Source: a virus
Length of the DNA: 54,370 bases
Virus record (IMG/VR): IMGVR_UViG_3300038405_000130
Coordinates: 1 to 54,370 of that record
Reading direction: 5' to 3' (one strand)
Positions 48,560-54,370 of the stretch are shown here, one piece after another. A program made the position numbers and the translations under genes. Positions within the stretch are counted from its first letter, which is position 1. Each line of letters begins with the position of its first letter. The notes under the pieces were generated by a model. The model saw nothing but the letters and a program-made list of their open reading frames with translations, was not told where the DNA came from and did not search any database.

Positions 48560-49231
48560 ATGTCGATCCCAGTTAGCCCCGATTCCATTCGTCAAACTTT
48601 GTCCCTTCACAAGCTCTGGTCCTTAGGCGCGCCCGGAGGGGAGCGCGCAAATCTGAGCCATGCAAACTTGAGTCACGCGATTTTGCGCTGTGCCTACCTA
48701 CGCTCGGCTGCCATGAGCTGCACGAATCTAAGCCAGGCCGACCTCCGCTTTGCAAATCTACGGTCGGCCAATCTCATGGGGGCCAATTTTGCCTATAGCG
48801 ACCTCAGCGGCGCGGACCTCCGCGGCGCCGATATCCGTGGCGCCGACTTTCGTTTTGCCAATCTAACTGATACTAAGAATCTTCGCGCACCGCACCCGCA
48901 GCTTCCTGAAGGAGCCCTGATAGTCTGGAAGAAGGTGCGAGGAGGTCTGGCCAAACTCTTGATTCCAGAGGGAGCACATCGTGTCATGTGTCTCGCGAAT
49001 CGTAACTGCCGCGCAGAATGTGCGGTAGTCCTCTCACTCGAGTCTACCAACGCAACACTTATCGACGGCTCTCCCAACGAGTCCTACTCGGTGTCTGCAC
49101 CCGTCGGAAAATGTCTTACCTATCGGGTCGGCGAACTGGTTAAGTCGGATTCGTATGATGAGTCACCGTTCTTAGATTGCACCAGCGGCATTCACTTTTT
49201 CCTGACGCGTGAAGAGGCACTAGAATTCTGA
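48560..49231 (+). CDS. Pentapeptide-repeat protein with DUF5758 domain
   Basis: A 223-residue protein. Residues 29-100 are tandem A(D/N)Lxx pentapeptides (ANLSHANLSHA, then LSQADLRFANLRSANLMGAN and DLSGADLRGADIRGADF), which form a four-sided beta-helix. The C-terminal 100 residues follow the DUF5758 order: WKKVRGGLAKLLIPEGAHRV, NCRAECAVVLSLEST, YRVGELV and CTSGIHFFLTREEA. Such proteins are frequent in phages; DUF5758 has no known role. It begins the plus-strand operon. The ribosome binding site is weak. Pentapeptide proteins can mimic DNA, but this one is short and that use is not implied. Confidence 0.85.
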   Translation: MSIPVSPDSIRQTLSLHKLWSLGAPGGERANLSHANLSHAILRCAYLRSAAMSCTNLSQADLRFANLRSANLMGANFAYSDLSGADLRGADIRGADFRFANLTDTKNLRAPHPQLPEGALIVWKKVRGGLAKLLIPEGAHRVMCLANRNCRAECAVVLSLESTNATLIDGSPNESYSVSAPVGKCLTYRVGELVKSDSYDESPFLDCTSGIHFFLTREEALEF

Positions 49232-49275
49232 TATCTCGGCACGCATCTTGCTACAGCATTGAGCATGCCGAGATA
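49232..49275 (+). promoter_or_regulatory. Hairpin overlapping the start codon of the next gene
   Basis: TATCTCGGCA (49232-49241) begins directly after the pentapeptide-gene stop and pairs perfectly with TGCCGAGATA (49266-49275). The second arm covers the last two bases of the ATG at 49265 and the next codons. The 10-bp stem with a 24-base loop could control translation of the zinc-ribbon gene or protect the upstream mRNA end. No U run follows. Confidence 0.45.
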
Positions 49276-49540
49276 CTGGTATCAGTGCACTAAGTGTGGC
49301 GCGACCGAACATCGAATGGTCTCTATCGCTGCTCGCGATGAGCAGACTTGCGCGGCGCTTATCGACGTCGTTGCCGCAGAGTCAGCTGACGCACAGGTCG
49401 ACTCTGCCTCCGATGATGGGATGCCGGCTCGCCCAGACTTTCCATGTCTCGTACATCAAACATGTGGTGCAAGGCTTGCCCGAGAAGAGATCTCGGACGG
49501 CGGCACGATGAACTATCAATGGTCGAACTGGCGACGATAG
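49265..49540 (+). CDS. Zinc-ribbon protein
   Basis: A 91-residue protein. It starts YWYQCTKCGATEHRM, an FmdB-like CxxCG ribbon half, has an Ala/Asp-rich middle and a late Cys pair (FPCLVHQTCGARLA), which could complete a four-Cys zinc site. It ends YQWSNWRR. No strong ribosome binding site is visible, and the ATG lies in a hairpin. Its 3' end overlaps no other selected gene; the next begins 24 bases on. Function unknown; the FmdB-type ribbon suggests nucleic-acid or protein contact. Confidence 0.6.
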   Translation: MPRYWYQCTKCGATEHRMVSIAARDEQTCAALIDVVAAESADAQVDSASDDGMPARPDFPCLVHQTCGARLAREEISDGGTMNYQWSNWRR

Positions 49541-49563
49541 CGGTGGTAGCAAGGAAAAGCACC

Positions 49564-49782
49564 ATGGCACATCGATGCCACGCAATCGGTTGTACGGTCG
49601 AAGTGAAGCCGGAGCTTCTAATGTGCGCCAAACATTGGCGGCGTGTCCCGAAGGACATTCAGCGTGAAGTCTGGCGCTCTTATAGGTCTGGTCAGTGCGA
49701 CGACAAGAATCCGAGCGCTGAGTGGCTCGCTGCGGCTGCTAGGGCCATCGCCGCTGTCGCTGAGAAAGAAGGCCTAAAATGA
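49564..49782 (+). CDS. Small Cys/His zinc-type phage protein
   Basis: A 72-residue protein. The chosen ATG at 49564 has AAGGAAAAG 5 bases upstream; the longer frame overlaps the previous gene. The sequence CHAIGCTVEVKPELLMCAKHW gives four Cys/His ligands in a short finger, followed by VPKDIQREVWRSYRSGQCDD and a helical tail. This finger with W-x-x-V-P-K and a later Y-R-x-G-Q recurs in phage proteins of unknown function. Its stop overlaps the next start (ATGA). Confidence 0.65.
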   Translation: MAHRCHAIGCTVEVKPELLMCAKHWRRVPKDIQREVWRSYRSGQCDDKNPSAEWLAAAARAIAAVAEKEGLK

Positions 49783-50093
49783 CGACCAACCTTGCAAAGC
49801 TTACGCTTTCATGCTCATGCGAACGGGTCGAGACATTCTTCGATGGACCGTTCTTCCAAATCACGCCGTGGGGATGCCCTCTACACGCGGTCGACCTCTA
49901 TCTCGACTACCTCGCACGGCTCTTCGATACGAATCCTATTCGATGGAGTATCGGTTGGATGACGGATGATGACGTCACGTTCGGTGTTGGTAGTGTCGTA
50001 CGTAGAGTGACCAAAGAACAGGCCAAACGCTTCATGGTCGAAGCACGTGAGCTGAATGCTCGCCACTACGACCCGGATTCAATCTGGCATTAG
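49779..50093 (+). CDS. Small hypothetical protein
   Basis: A 104-residue protein coupled to the previous gene by ATGA. It has two Cys near the N-terminus (LSCSCERVETFFDG), one in WGCPLHAVDLYLDYL, Trp-rich strands (RWSIGWMTDDDVTFGVG) and a C-terminal helix. It may be a small metal-binding or regulatory protein; no family recognised. Its upstream neighbour provides the ribosome binding context. Confidence 0.55.
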   Translation: MTTNLAKLTLSCSCERVETFFDGPFFQITPWGCPLHAVDLYLDYLARLFDTNPIRWSIGWMTDDDVTFGVGSVVRRVTKEQAKRFMVEARELNARHYDPDSIWH

Positions 50094-50132
50094 CGAACAA
50101 GACCGATAGCCGAGTTCATAGCCGAACGAACT

Positions 50133-50192
50133 ATGCCACGCGACCACAACCAACAACGCGAGCGAGAGCAGCTCGAAGAGGAAGACAAATGA
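50133..50192 (+). CDS. Possible 19-residue leader ORF
   Basis: The ATG at 50133 opens a very short, charged reading frame (MPRDHNQQREREQLEEEDK) whose stop overlaps the start of the next gene (ATGA). It has no clear ribosome binding site. It could couple translation, or be chance; the rest of the 95-bp gap has no other feature. Confidence 0.25.
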   Translation: MPRDHNQQREREQLEEEDK

Positions 50193-51001
50193 ATCAATTC
50201 GGACAATTCCCGTACCACGTACCGCATGCGACGCAACCTGCTACACTGCAGGTCGCGATCGTCGACCAGGACACGCATCAGCCGGACACCTACCGCGTCG
50301 CTCTGGCTCTGCAGAAGCAGGTCCAACGTGACTTCGCTTTGCCACCACCGTACGGCTACGGCATCAGCTGCACCGTACGAGTCGCAGACACTCTGCACCC
50401 TCGACAACCGAATGAGATTCCACTAATGCTATTCTCCGCGGCGGACGTGCCTGGCGCGCTCGGCTACCACGACGAGACACCCGAGGGCTTGCCGATCATG
50501 AAGGTGTTCCCTCTGCTCGATGCGCAGGACGGCGTGACCTGGTCGAGTACGGCATCGCACGAGCTGCTCGAGACCCTCGCCGACCCAAACATCTGTCGAT
50601 GCACACAATCACCAACCGGCATCTTCTACGGCTACGAGGTCTGCGATGCTGTTGAGGCCGACTCGTACGATATCGACGGTGTACAGGTCTCAAACTTCTG
50701 TCTGCCACTGTTTTTCGAGCCGACGCTCGATGCGAGCGGCGCAATCCTCATCGCACGGGGCAACAAGCTCGATTATCTCGGACTCACGACGACGCCGTTC
50801 GAGATTCGACCCGGTGGTTACCTCTCGCGCTGGGACCCGGCGCAGGGATGGGTCCAGGATGTTCATCAAGCAAAGGCGCCTCGAGCATATCGACAGGCGC
50901 AGATGATGAACAACCTCGGCCGTGCTAGCCGTCGACGCAATCTCACGCTGCAGGGCACTCCGGCCATCTCGCCCGCCACACCGGCCGCACCGACTCCGTA
51001 G
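50189..51001 (+). CDS. Putative zincin-like metalloprotease-type phage protein
   Basis: A 270-residue soluble protein. Residues 120-145 contain VTWSSTASHELLETLADPNI, an H-E-x-x-x motif with a following acidic residue, as in zinc-dependent peptidases; the downstream DAVEADSYDID gives further possible ligands. The N-terminal half has an apolar strand (LQVAIVDQDT) and a Tyr/Gly-rich turn. The C-terminus is Arg/Gln then Pro/Ala-rich, likely disordered. No signal peptide. Full HExxH is not present (HELLE instead), so catalysis is uncertain. The ATG at 50189 overlaps a tiny upstream frame, with a GAAGAGGAAG stretch upstream as a possible ribosome binding site. Confidence 0.5.
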   Translation: MNQFGQFPYHVPHATQPATLQVAIVDQDTHQPDTYRVALALQKQVQRDFALPPPYGYGISCTVRVADTLHPRQPNEIPLMLFSAADVPGALGYHDETPEGLPIMKVFPLLDAQDGVTWSSTASHELLETLADPNICRCTQSPTGIFYGYEVCDAVEADSYDIDGVQVSNFCLPLFFEPTLDASGAILIARGNKLDYLGLTTTPFEIRPGGYLSRWDPAQGWVQDVHQAKAPRAYRQAQMMNNLGRASRRRNLTLQGTPAISPATPAAPTP

Positions 51002-51015
51002 GATCGGAGGATGCG

Positions 51016-51351
51016 ATGAACATCAGGGAGCTGCAGAGAATCTCAGCAGAGAGATGCGAAGCGCCATCAGGTTTCAACTCGGCGATTAGCTCGTGGACCA
51101 TTCTTGAGTGGGCCGGTGCAATGTGCGGTGAGGCCGGCGAGGCCGCCAACGTGGCGAAGAAGATTCGTCGGGATGGACCGTTCTACGGTAGAGAGCTCGT
51201 CCAGATGCGGACAGCACTCGCGCATGAGCTGGCCGACGTAGTTTGCTACGCGGTCCTCGTCGCCGAACGCATGGGCATCGATTTACAGGACGCAATTCGC
51301 GAGAAGTTCAACGAGGTCTCGGACCGTCGAGGCTGCGACATCAAACTGTGA
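51016..51351 (+). CDS. MazG-like nucleotide pyrophosphohydrolase
   Basis: A 111-residue helical protein. The EXXE...EXXD motif of the all-alpha NTP-PPase family is clear: GEAGEAAN (E39 and E42) and HELADVV (E71 and D74), 28 residues apart, followed by the MGIDL helix and a KFNEV end. It should hydrolyse nucleoside triphosphates to monophosphates; MazG-type proteins in phages are thought to clean up or adjust nucleotide pools. GGAGG lies 6 bases before the ATG at 51016. It fits with the reductase genes in nucleotide metabolism. Confidence 0.85.
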   Translation: MNIRELQRISAERCEAPSGFNSAISSWTILEWAGAMCGEAGEAANVAKKIRRDGPFYGRELVQMRTALAHELADVVCYAVLVAERMGIDLQDAIREKFNEVSDRRGCDIKL

Positions 51352-51359
51352 AAACGTCG

Positions 51360-51569
51360 ATGACCACGGTCGTTCTCGGCCGTAACGGCAAGTACTACGA
51401 CCTCGGACGCGGCGAGTTTCCGGGCACCGTCTGGACAGTCTCAGATGGGAAGCTCAAACGGAAGAAGTACTCAACGCTGCCGCAGGACGCCTTTGCGTGC
51501 ACGCAAGAACGTGCAGACGAGCTCACCGGGAGAGTCAAACAGGAAGGAACAACATGGCCGGCGCAGTAA
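51360..51569 (+). CDS. Small hypothetical protein
   Basis: A 69-residue basic protein (VVLGRNGKYYDLGRGEFP, WTVSDGKLKRKKYSTLP, then a helical, charged end). ATG 51360 is used; a GTG at 51348 overlapping the MazG stop (GTGA) is an alternative start. No good ribosome binding site. Predicted to be a beta-rich small domain. It overlaps the next gene by 16 bases. Function unknown. Confidence 0.5.
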   Translation: MTTVVLGRNGKYYDLGRGEFPGTVWTVSDGKLKRKKYSTLPQDAFACTQERADELTGRVKQEGTTWPAQ

Positions 51570-51955
51570 ATAATTGTCCGAAGTGCGGAGACCAATGCTG
51601 GGATATGGAGCCGTGTACGAAGTGTGGATTAACGGGACGTCAGGTTGCGGAAGGCGCCAGGGAGCGAAGCATAGAGCAACAGAGAGTCCGAGATGCGATT
51701 TCAAGACGAAACGCCGGAACGACCAGCAAACCGCTAACGTTCGGTGAATTGAAAATCGGCGACTTCTTCATCGGCTTCCCCGAAGATGGCGACGACTCAG
51801 GCCATGGTGGTTATCGTAGAGGAAGCTATCTCTTCGAGAAGGTGGAGGAGCGAAAGCCCGAACGGCGGTATATGCACGGCGACAACGCCATCAAGGTCTG
51901 CGACGGTGTAGAGAGCCACATGCCGGACGGCATGAAGGTTGTCAAAGTACTGTAG
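51554..51955 (+). CDS. Zinc-ribbon phage protein
   Basis: A 133-residue protein. Start ATG 51554 has AGGAAGGA 5 bases upstream; the longer frame is rejected. It begins with NNCPKCGDQCWDMEPCTKCG, two Cys knuckles that make a zinc ribbon. A charged helix follows, then a beta domain (LTFGELKIGDFFIGFPEDGD ... GGYRRGSYLFEKVEER) resembling a small SH3-like fold seen in phage hypotheticals. It is the last gene of the plus-strand operon; the minus-strand gene begins 7 bases on, with no visible terminator. Confidence 0.6.
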   Translation: MAGAVNNCPKCGDQCWDMEPCTKCGLTGRQVAEGARERSIEQQRVRDAISRRNAGTTSKPLTFGELKIGDFFIGFPEDGDDSGHGGYRRGSYLFEKVEERKPERRYMHGDNAIKVCDGVESHMPDGMKVVKVL

Positions 51956-51961
51956 CCATGC

Positions 51962-52351
51962 TCATCGTTGAGCAAGCTCGCGAACGAATCGTGGTAGCTC
52001 GTCGGCAAGCTCGTCAAACACAATCCAGGATGGAATGATTCGGTAGCAGCGATAGTAGCTCAGCCTGCCGAGCGACTCGACGACCTCTCGATGACCCGAG
52101 ACACTCTCAGGAAACCAGCTCAGATTCCACAGAATCCAATCAGCGAGTCGCTGTGCCTGTTCAAAGTCGAAGCGTTCTCGAACACGTGCGTAGGCCAGAA
52201 CGACCGATTCCCTGGAGAGGTCGACGGCGCGCTCGGACGGAACTTGCGAATTGAAGACGCCCTCGATGTAGGCGCGTGCCGTGCGAGTAGCGTTGAGGTC
52301 GGCGACCCTAGCTGCAAAGAGGTCTCGCAGCGAGTACTGCAGCACTGGCAA
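51962..52351 (-). CDS. Hypothetical protein at operon junction
   Basis: A 129-residue helical protein (VADLNATRTARAYIEGVFN, then FDFEQAQRLADWILWNLSWF and a C-terminal RRLSYYRCYRI-type strand ending in LPRFVRELAQR). Starts at TTG 52351, or GTG 52345; neither has a strong ribosome binding site. It lies 6 bases downstream of the DUF192 fusion gene. Trp, Tyr and Arg spacing looks real for coding but no family is recognised. Confidence 0.5.
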   Translation of the reverse strand: MPVLQYSLRDLFAARVADLNATRTARAYIEGVFNSQVPSERAVDLSRESVVLAYARVRERFDFEQAQRLADWILWNLSWFPESVSGHREVVESLGRLSYYRCYRIIPSWIVFDELADELPRFVRELAQR

Positions 52352-52357
52352 ACGACT

Positions 52358-53812
52358 CTAGACCACCGATGTGCTCTCGCCCTCTCGAGGTTCTCGATAG
52401 AGAACGAGTATTGGGCGACGACCTGAAAAACCGATGCGGCTGAAGTCTGCCATGTCGGCGAGCACGAATGCGTTGCCGATGAGCGAGAGTCCTCGGTCGT
52501 TACTTGCGGCATCGATGATGTAGCGGGTAGCCTCTGGAGCTGCCGCGGCAATACCGCCATTGACGTTCGGCGATGAGGAACCGCCGAGCCACCGTGCCAG
52601 GTCCTGTCGACCTACGACGGCACGCTCGGTCGCACCACCATTGAGAGCGTCCGGCTCCCACGGAATCTCGTCCGCATGCGCGAACAGAATCCGGGCGACC
52701 TTTTCGACGAACTTGGCCTCGTCAACGATCTGCCCAATTCGTCGCTGTTGTGCCGGCGCTTCGATGATGGCACCATGTCGCGTTACCGGGTCCTGGACAC
52801 TCGGCTCTAGGGCTTCATCGGCAAGCGCGTCCGGATAGAGCTCGTGGTAATACTGCTCCTTCGGAGTGTCATACATGCCGTGCGCGCCGTTCGATGACTG
52901 CGTAAGCGCGTCCGGCGTTTCTCGGTCGCGGTATTGCTCGTCGGGATGTTCGGTGTCGCGATTATCGATCTGTTGGTCCTGAGGCGACCATGGATTGAAT
53001 CCGTCACCGACCTTCTCAAAGTCTGCCGCTACGTCTGCCGATGCGTCGTGCGGCGCTTCGCTCGCTGGCGCCTCGGGCGTCGACGGCTCTTCCGTGAGAT
53101 CGAATCTGCCGTATGCCACCGGTGCGCCGAGGCGGTCTCCGCTGCCTTGTACGACTGGATAGACCGCGACTTCGCCGGTGTCTCGGTTGTGCGAATAGCC
53201 GAACCATTTGCGCTTGTGGTCTACTCGCTGGCAGAAGCCGGCCGAGCCTGAAGCCTTCGTGACTTGCCAGGTCGGTCCGTATCGTCCGACCTTGAAGCGG
53301 TCACCGACCTTGAGCTCGGGTTGATTGAGCCCGGTCTCGGGACCGTGCGCTTCGTCTGCAGCGTCACCGTCGTCGCTGGCGTTCGTCGAGTTGTGCACAC
53401 CGTCGATGTCGGTAGCATCATCTGCGCTGACTTGCGCGGTGCGCGAGTCGCTTGCGGTGATGAGGTCACCACCACGAAGACCTGCACGCCGACAGGTCCC
53501 TGCAGGAACCTCAAGCACGGCACTGACACGGCTGAACGACCAACGCTCGGTCGAGCCGGGCATCGCACCCTCGACGATGCGAGAAACGCGAGACTGCCCA
53601 TCGATGCCGACGAGGTCGATGGCGAATGGAACTTCACCCATCCAAAACTGGGCTGTTCGCACTCGTGGGAAGAGGAACAGAAGCCCCTCGTCCTCGTCGA
53701 GCTTCGCATGTTTCTGCAGCCCGAGCGCGTGTTCGGCCGGCGTGAGCGCGACGGCACAACGGACTCGAAGTCCATTGAGCGATAGAGTCTCTGTAGAGTC
53801 TTGCGCCGGCAT
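52358..53812 (-). CDS. DUF192-domain fusion protein
   Basis: A 484-residue protein. The N-terminal 110 residues match the DUF192 pattern: VRCAVALTPAEHALGLQKH, DEGLLFLFPRVRTAQFWMGE, a FAIDLVGID strand and VLEVPAGTCRRAGLRGGDLI. A Thr/Asp/Ala linker follows, then a short VGDRFKVGRYG unit with SH3-like look (near residue 175), a long acidic Tyr-rich stretch (NRDTEHPDEQYRDRETPDAL ... YYHELYPDALAD) and a helical C-terminal domain (IGQIVDEAKFVEKVARILFA). DUF192 is a family of unknown function found in bacteria and archaea; its fusion with this acidic stretch is unusual to me. GGAG precedes the ATG at 53812. A virion role is possible. Confidence 0.7.
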   Translation of the reverse strand: MPAQDSTETLSLNGLRVRCAVALTPAEHALGLQKHAKLDEDEGLLFLFPRVRTAQFWMGEVPFAIDLVGIDGQSRVSRIVEGAMPGSTERWSFSRVSAVLEVPAGTCRRAGLRGGDLITASDSRTAQVSADDATDIDGVHNSTNASDDGDAADEAHGPETGLNQPELKVGDRFKVGRYGPTWQVTKASGSAGFCQRVDHKRKWFGYSHNRDTGEVAVYPVVQGSGDRLGAPVAYGRFDLTEEPSTPEAPASEAPHDASADVAADFEKVGDGFNPWSPQDQQIDNRDTEHPDEQYRDRETPDALTQSSNGAHGMYDTPKEQYYHELYPDALADEALEPSVQDPVTRHGAIIEAPAQQRRIGQIVDEAKFVEKVARILFAHADEIPWEPDALNGGATERAVVGRQDLARWLGGSSSPNVNGGIAAAAPEATRYIIDAASNDRGLSLIGNAFVLADMADFSRIGFSGRRPILVLYREPREGESTSVV

Positions 53813-53829
53813 GAAGCGCTCCAGTTCGA

Positions 53830-54370
53830 TTACGCTTCGCGAAGAGCGTAGATGAAGAGCTCGCCCGACTGCGACTGGTCGTCTCTGTGCAGGTACAGTG
53901 ATGTGTCCACGTCGACCGCAGATGAGGATGTCATCGCCGTGCCGGCAGGTCGGGCGAGACCGACGGCCGAGGTATCCATGCTTTCGCTCAGCCGCGTACC
54001 AGTAGCATTGACATCCGACCAGAGTGCCGCCGTACTCGCTGCCGCGCCGGCCACCCTCGTGAGCAGAAGAGCGTCGACCACGCGAAAGCTGAACGGCGAG
54101 TTGGAGACGAAGATGGAAACATCATCGGCCGTTCCGGTCGCCCCACCGGCGTTCAGGATAACGCGCATAACGAGCATCGGACCCATATTATTGTCATCCG
54201 CAATGCCAACTTTTACGGAAGTGACCGAGCTATCTATCGGAGTTCGGTCATCTGAGAGTCGAGCGTCGTTTCCGGCACATGCGGTTGTCCCTGACGTCCC
54301 GAGCACGAGGTCGCCCGGGTCGGCAATGTCGTCCGAGCCGGGCGTTACGACGAGCGACAGCGTTCCGGCC
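53830..54370 (-). CDS. Tail fibre protein, 5' part beyond the window
   Basis: A partial gene of at least 180 residues; its start lies to the right of the window. The visible part begins with AGTLSLVVTPGSDD and has GNDARLSDDRTP, a typical phage tail-fibre motif, then VILNAGGATGTADDVSIFVS, PFSFRVV, LYLHRDDQSQSGELFI and an end in ALREA. The last 120 residues share ADDV...F...PF-x-FRV and HR-x-D-x-S-x-x-GE-x-F with the C-terminus of the beta-helix spike (18210-20306). The module is likely a shared attachment or trimerisation domain. Internal GTG starts exist but the frame is open to the edge. Confidence 0.7.
   Translation of the reverse strand, partial: AGTLSLVVTPGSDDIADPGDLVLGTSGTTACAGNDARLSDDRTPIDSSVTSVKVGIADDNNMGPMLVMRVILNAGGATGTADDVSIFVSNSPFSFRVVDALLLTRVAGAAASTAALWSDVNATGTRLSESMDTSAVGLARPAGTAMTSSSAVDVDTSLYLHRDDQSQSGELFIYALREA

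Overview
The window is part of a large contractile-tailed (myovirus-type) dsDNA phage genome or a close relative from metagenomic DNA. The evidence is a nearly complete virion set: a TerL-type terminase, a portal, a prohead protease/scaffold precursor, a major capsid protein, a very long tail sheath with tube-type proteins beside it, and a large adhesin region. DNA is GC-rich by eye, genes are tightly packed with many ATGA, GTGA and TGATG overlaps, and no tRNA, rRNA, integrase or CRISPR array is visible. The host cannot be named from the sequence. The window cuts through the genome: the gene at the right edge is open, and nothing at the left edge marks an end.

Most genes lie on the minus strand, so the main order runs right to left. 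It starts with a structural protein of unknown role (47.6-48.4 kb), then TerL (45.5-47.5), an acidic protein, the portal (42.1-44.5), a small protein, the intein-containing protease/scaffold (37.5-41.8), a second head protein and the capsid (35.3-36.6), which is followed by a strong terminator. Two homing endonuclease genes (33.4-35.2) separate the capsid from the next minus-strand gene (32.3-33.2). A lysis-like cassette follows (30.0-32.1: small membrane proteins, a spanin-like protein and a goose-type lysozyme). Next is a tail-adhesin and baseplate-type region (18.2-30.0) with repeat-built and paralogous proteins, a TIM-barrel hydrolase-like protein and a beta-helix spike.

Between the spike and the sheath lies a non-structural block (5.8-18.1 kb). 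It holds class I ribonucleotide reductase alpha (with a mini-intein) and beta, a frameshifted Thg1-type tRNA-His guanylyltransferase on the plus strand, small membrane and zinc-binding proteins, and a set of phage hypotheticals, some built from SH3/KOW-like repeats. At the left end are a structural protein, the sheath and two tube-like proteins.

The right part (48.5-52.0 kb) is a plus-strand operon of small proteins: pentapeptide-DUF5758, zinc-ribbon proteins, a zincin-like protein and a MazG-like pyrophosphohydrolase. It meets minus-strand genes from 52.0 to 54.4 kb, including a DUF192 fusion and a truncated tail-fibre gene whose C-terminus matches that of the spike.

The most notable points are: two inteins at essential sites, both without the usual penultimate His; a 14-bp tandem duplication that alone breaks Thg1; a possible PLMP/RRXRR-like domain (as at the N-terminus of IscB) at the start of a phage gene next to the endonucleases; a hairpin that would hide the ribosome binding site of the holin-like gene; and duplicated modules through the adhesin genes. 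No gap between genes exceeds about 175 bp.
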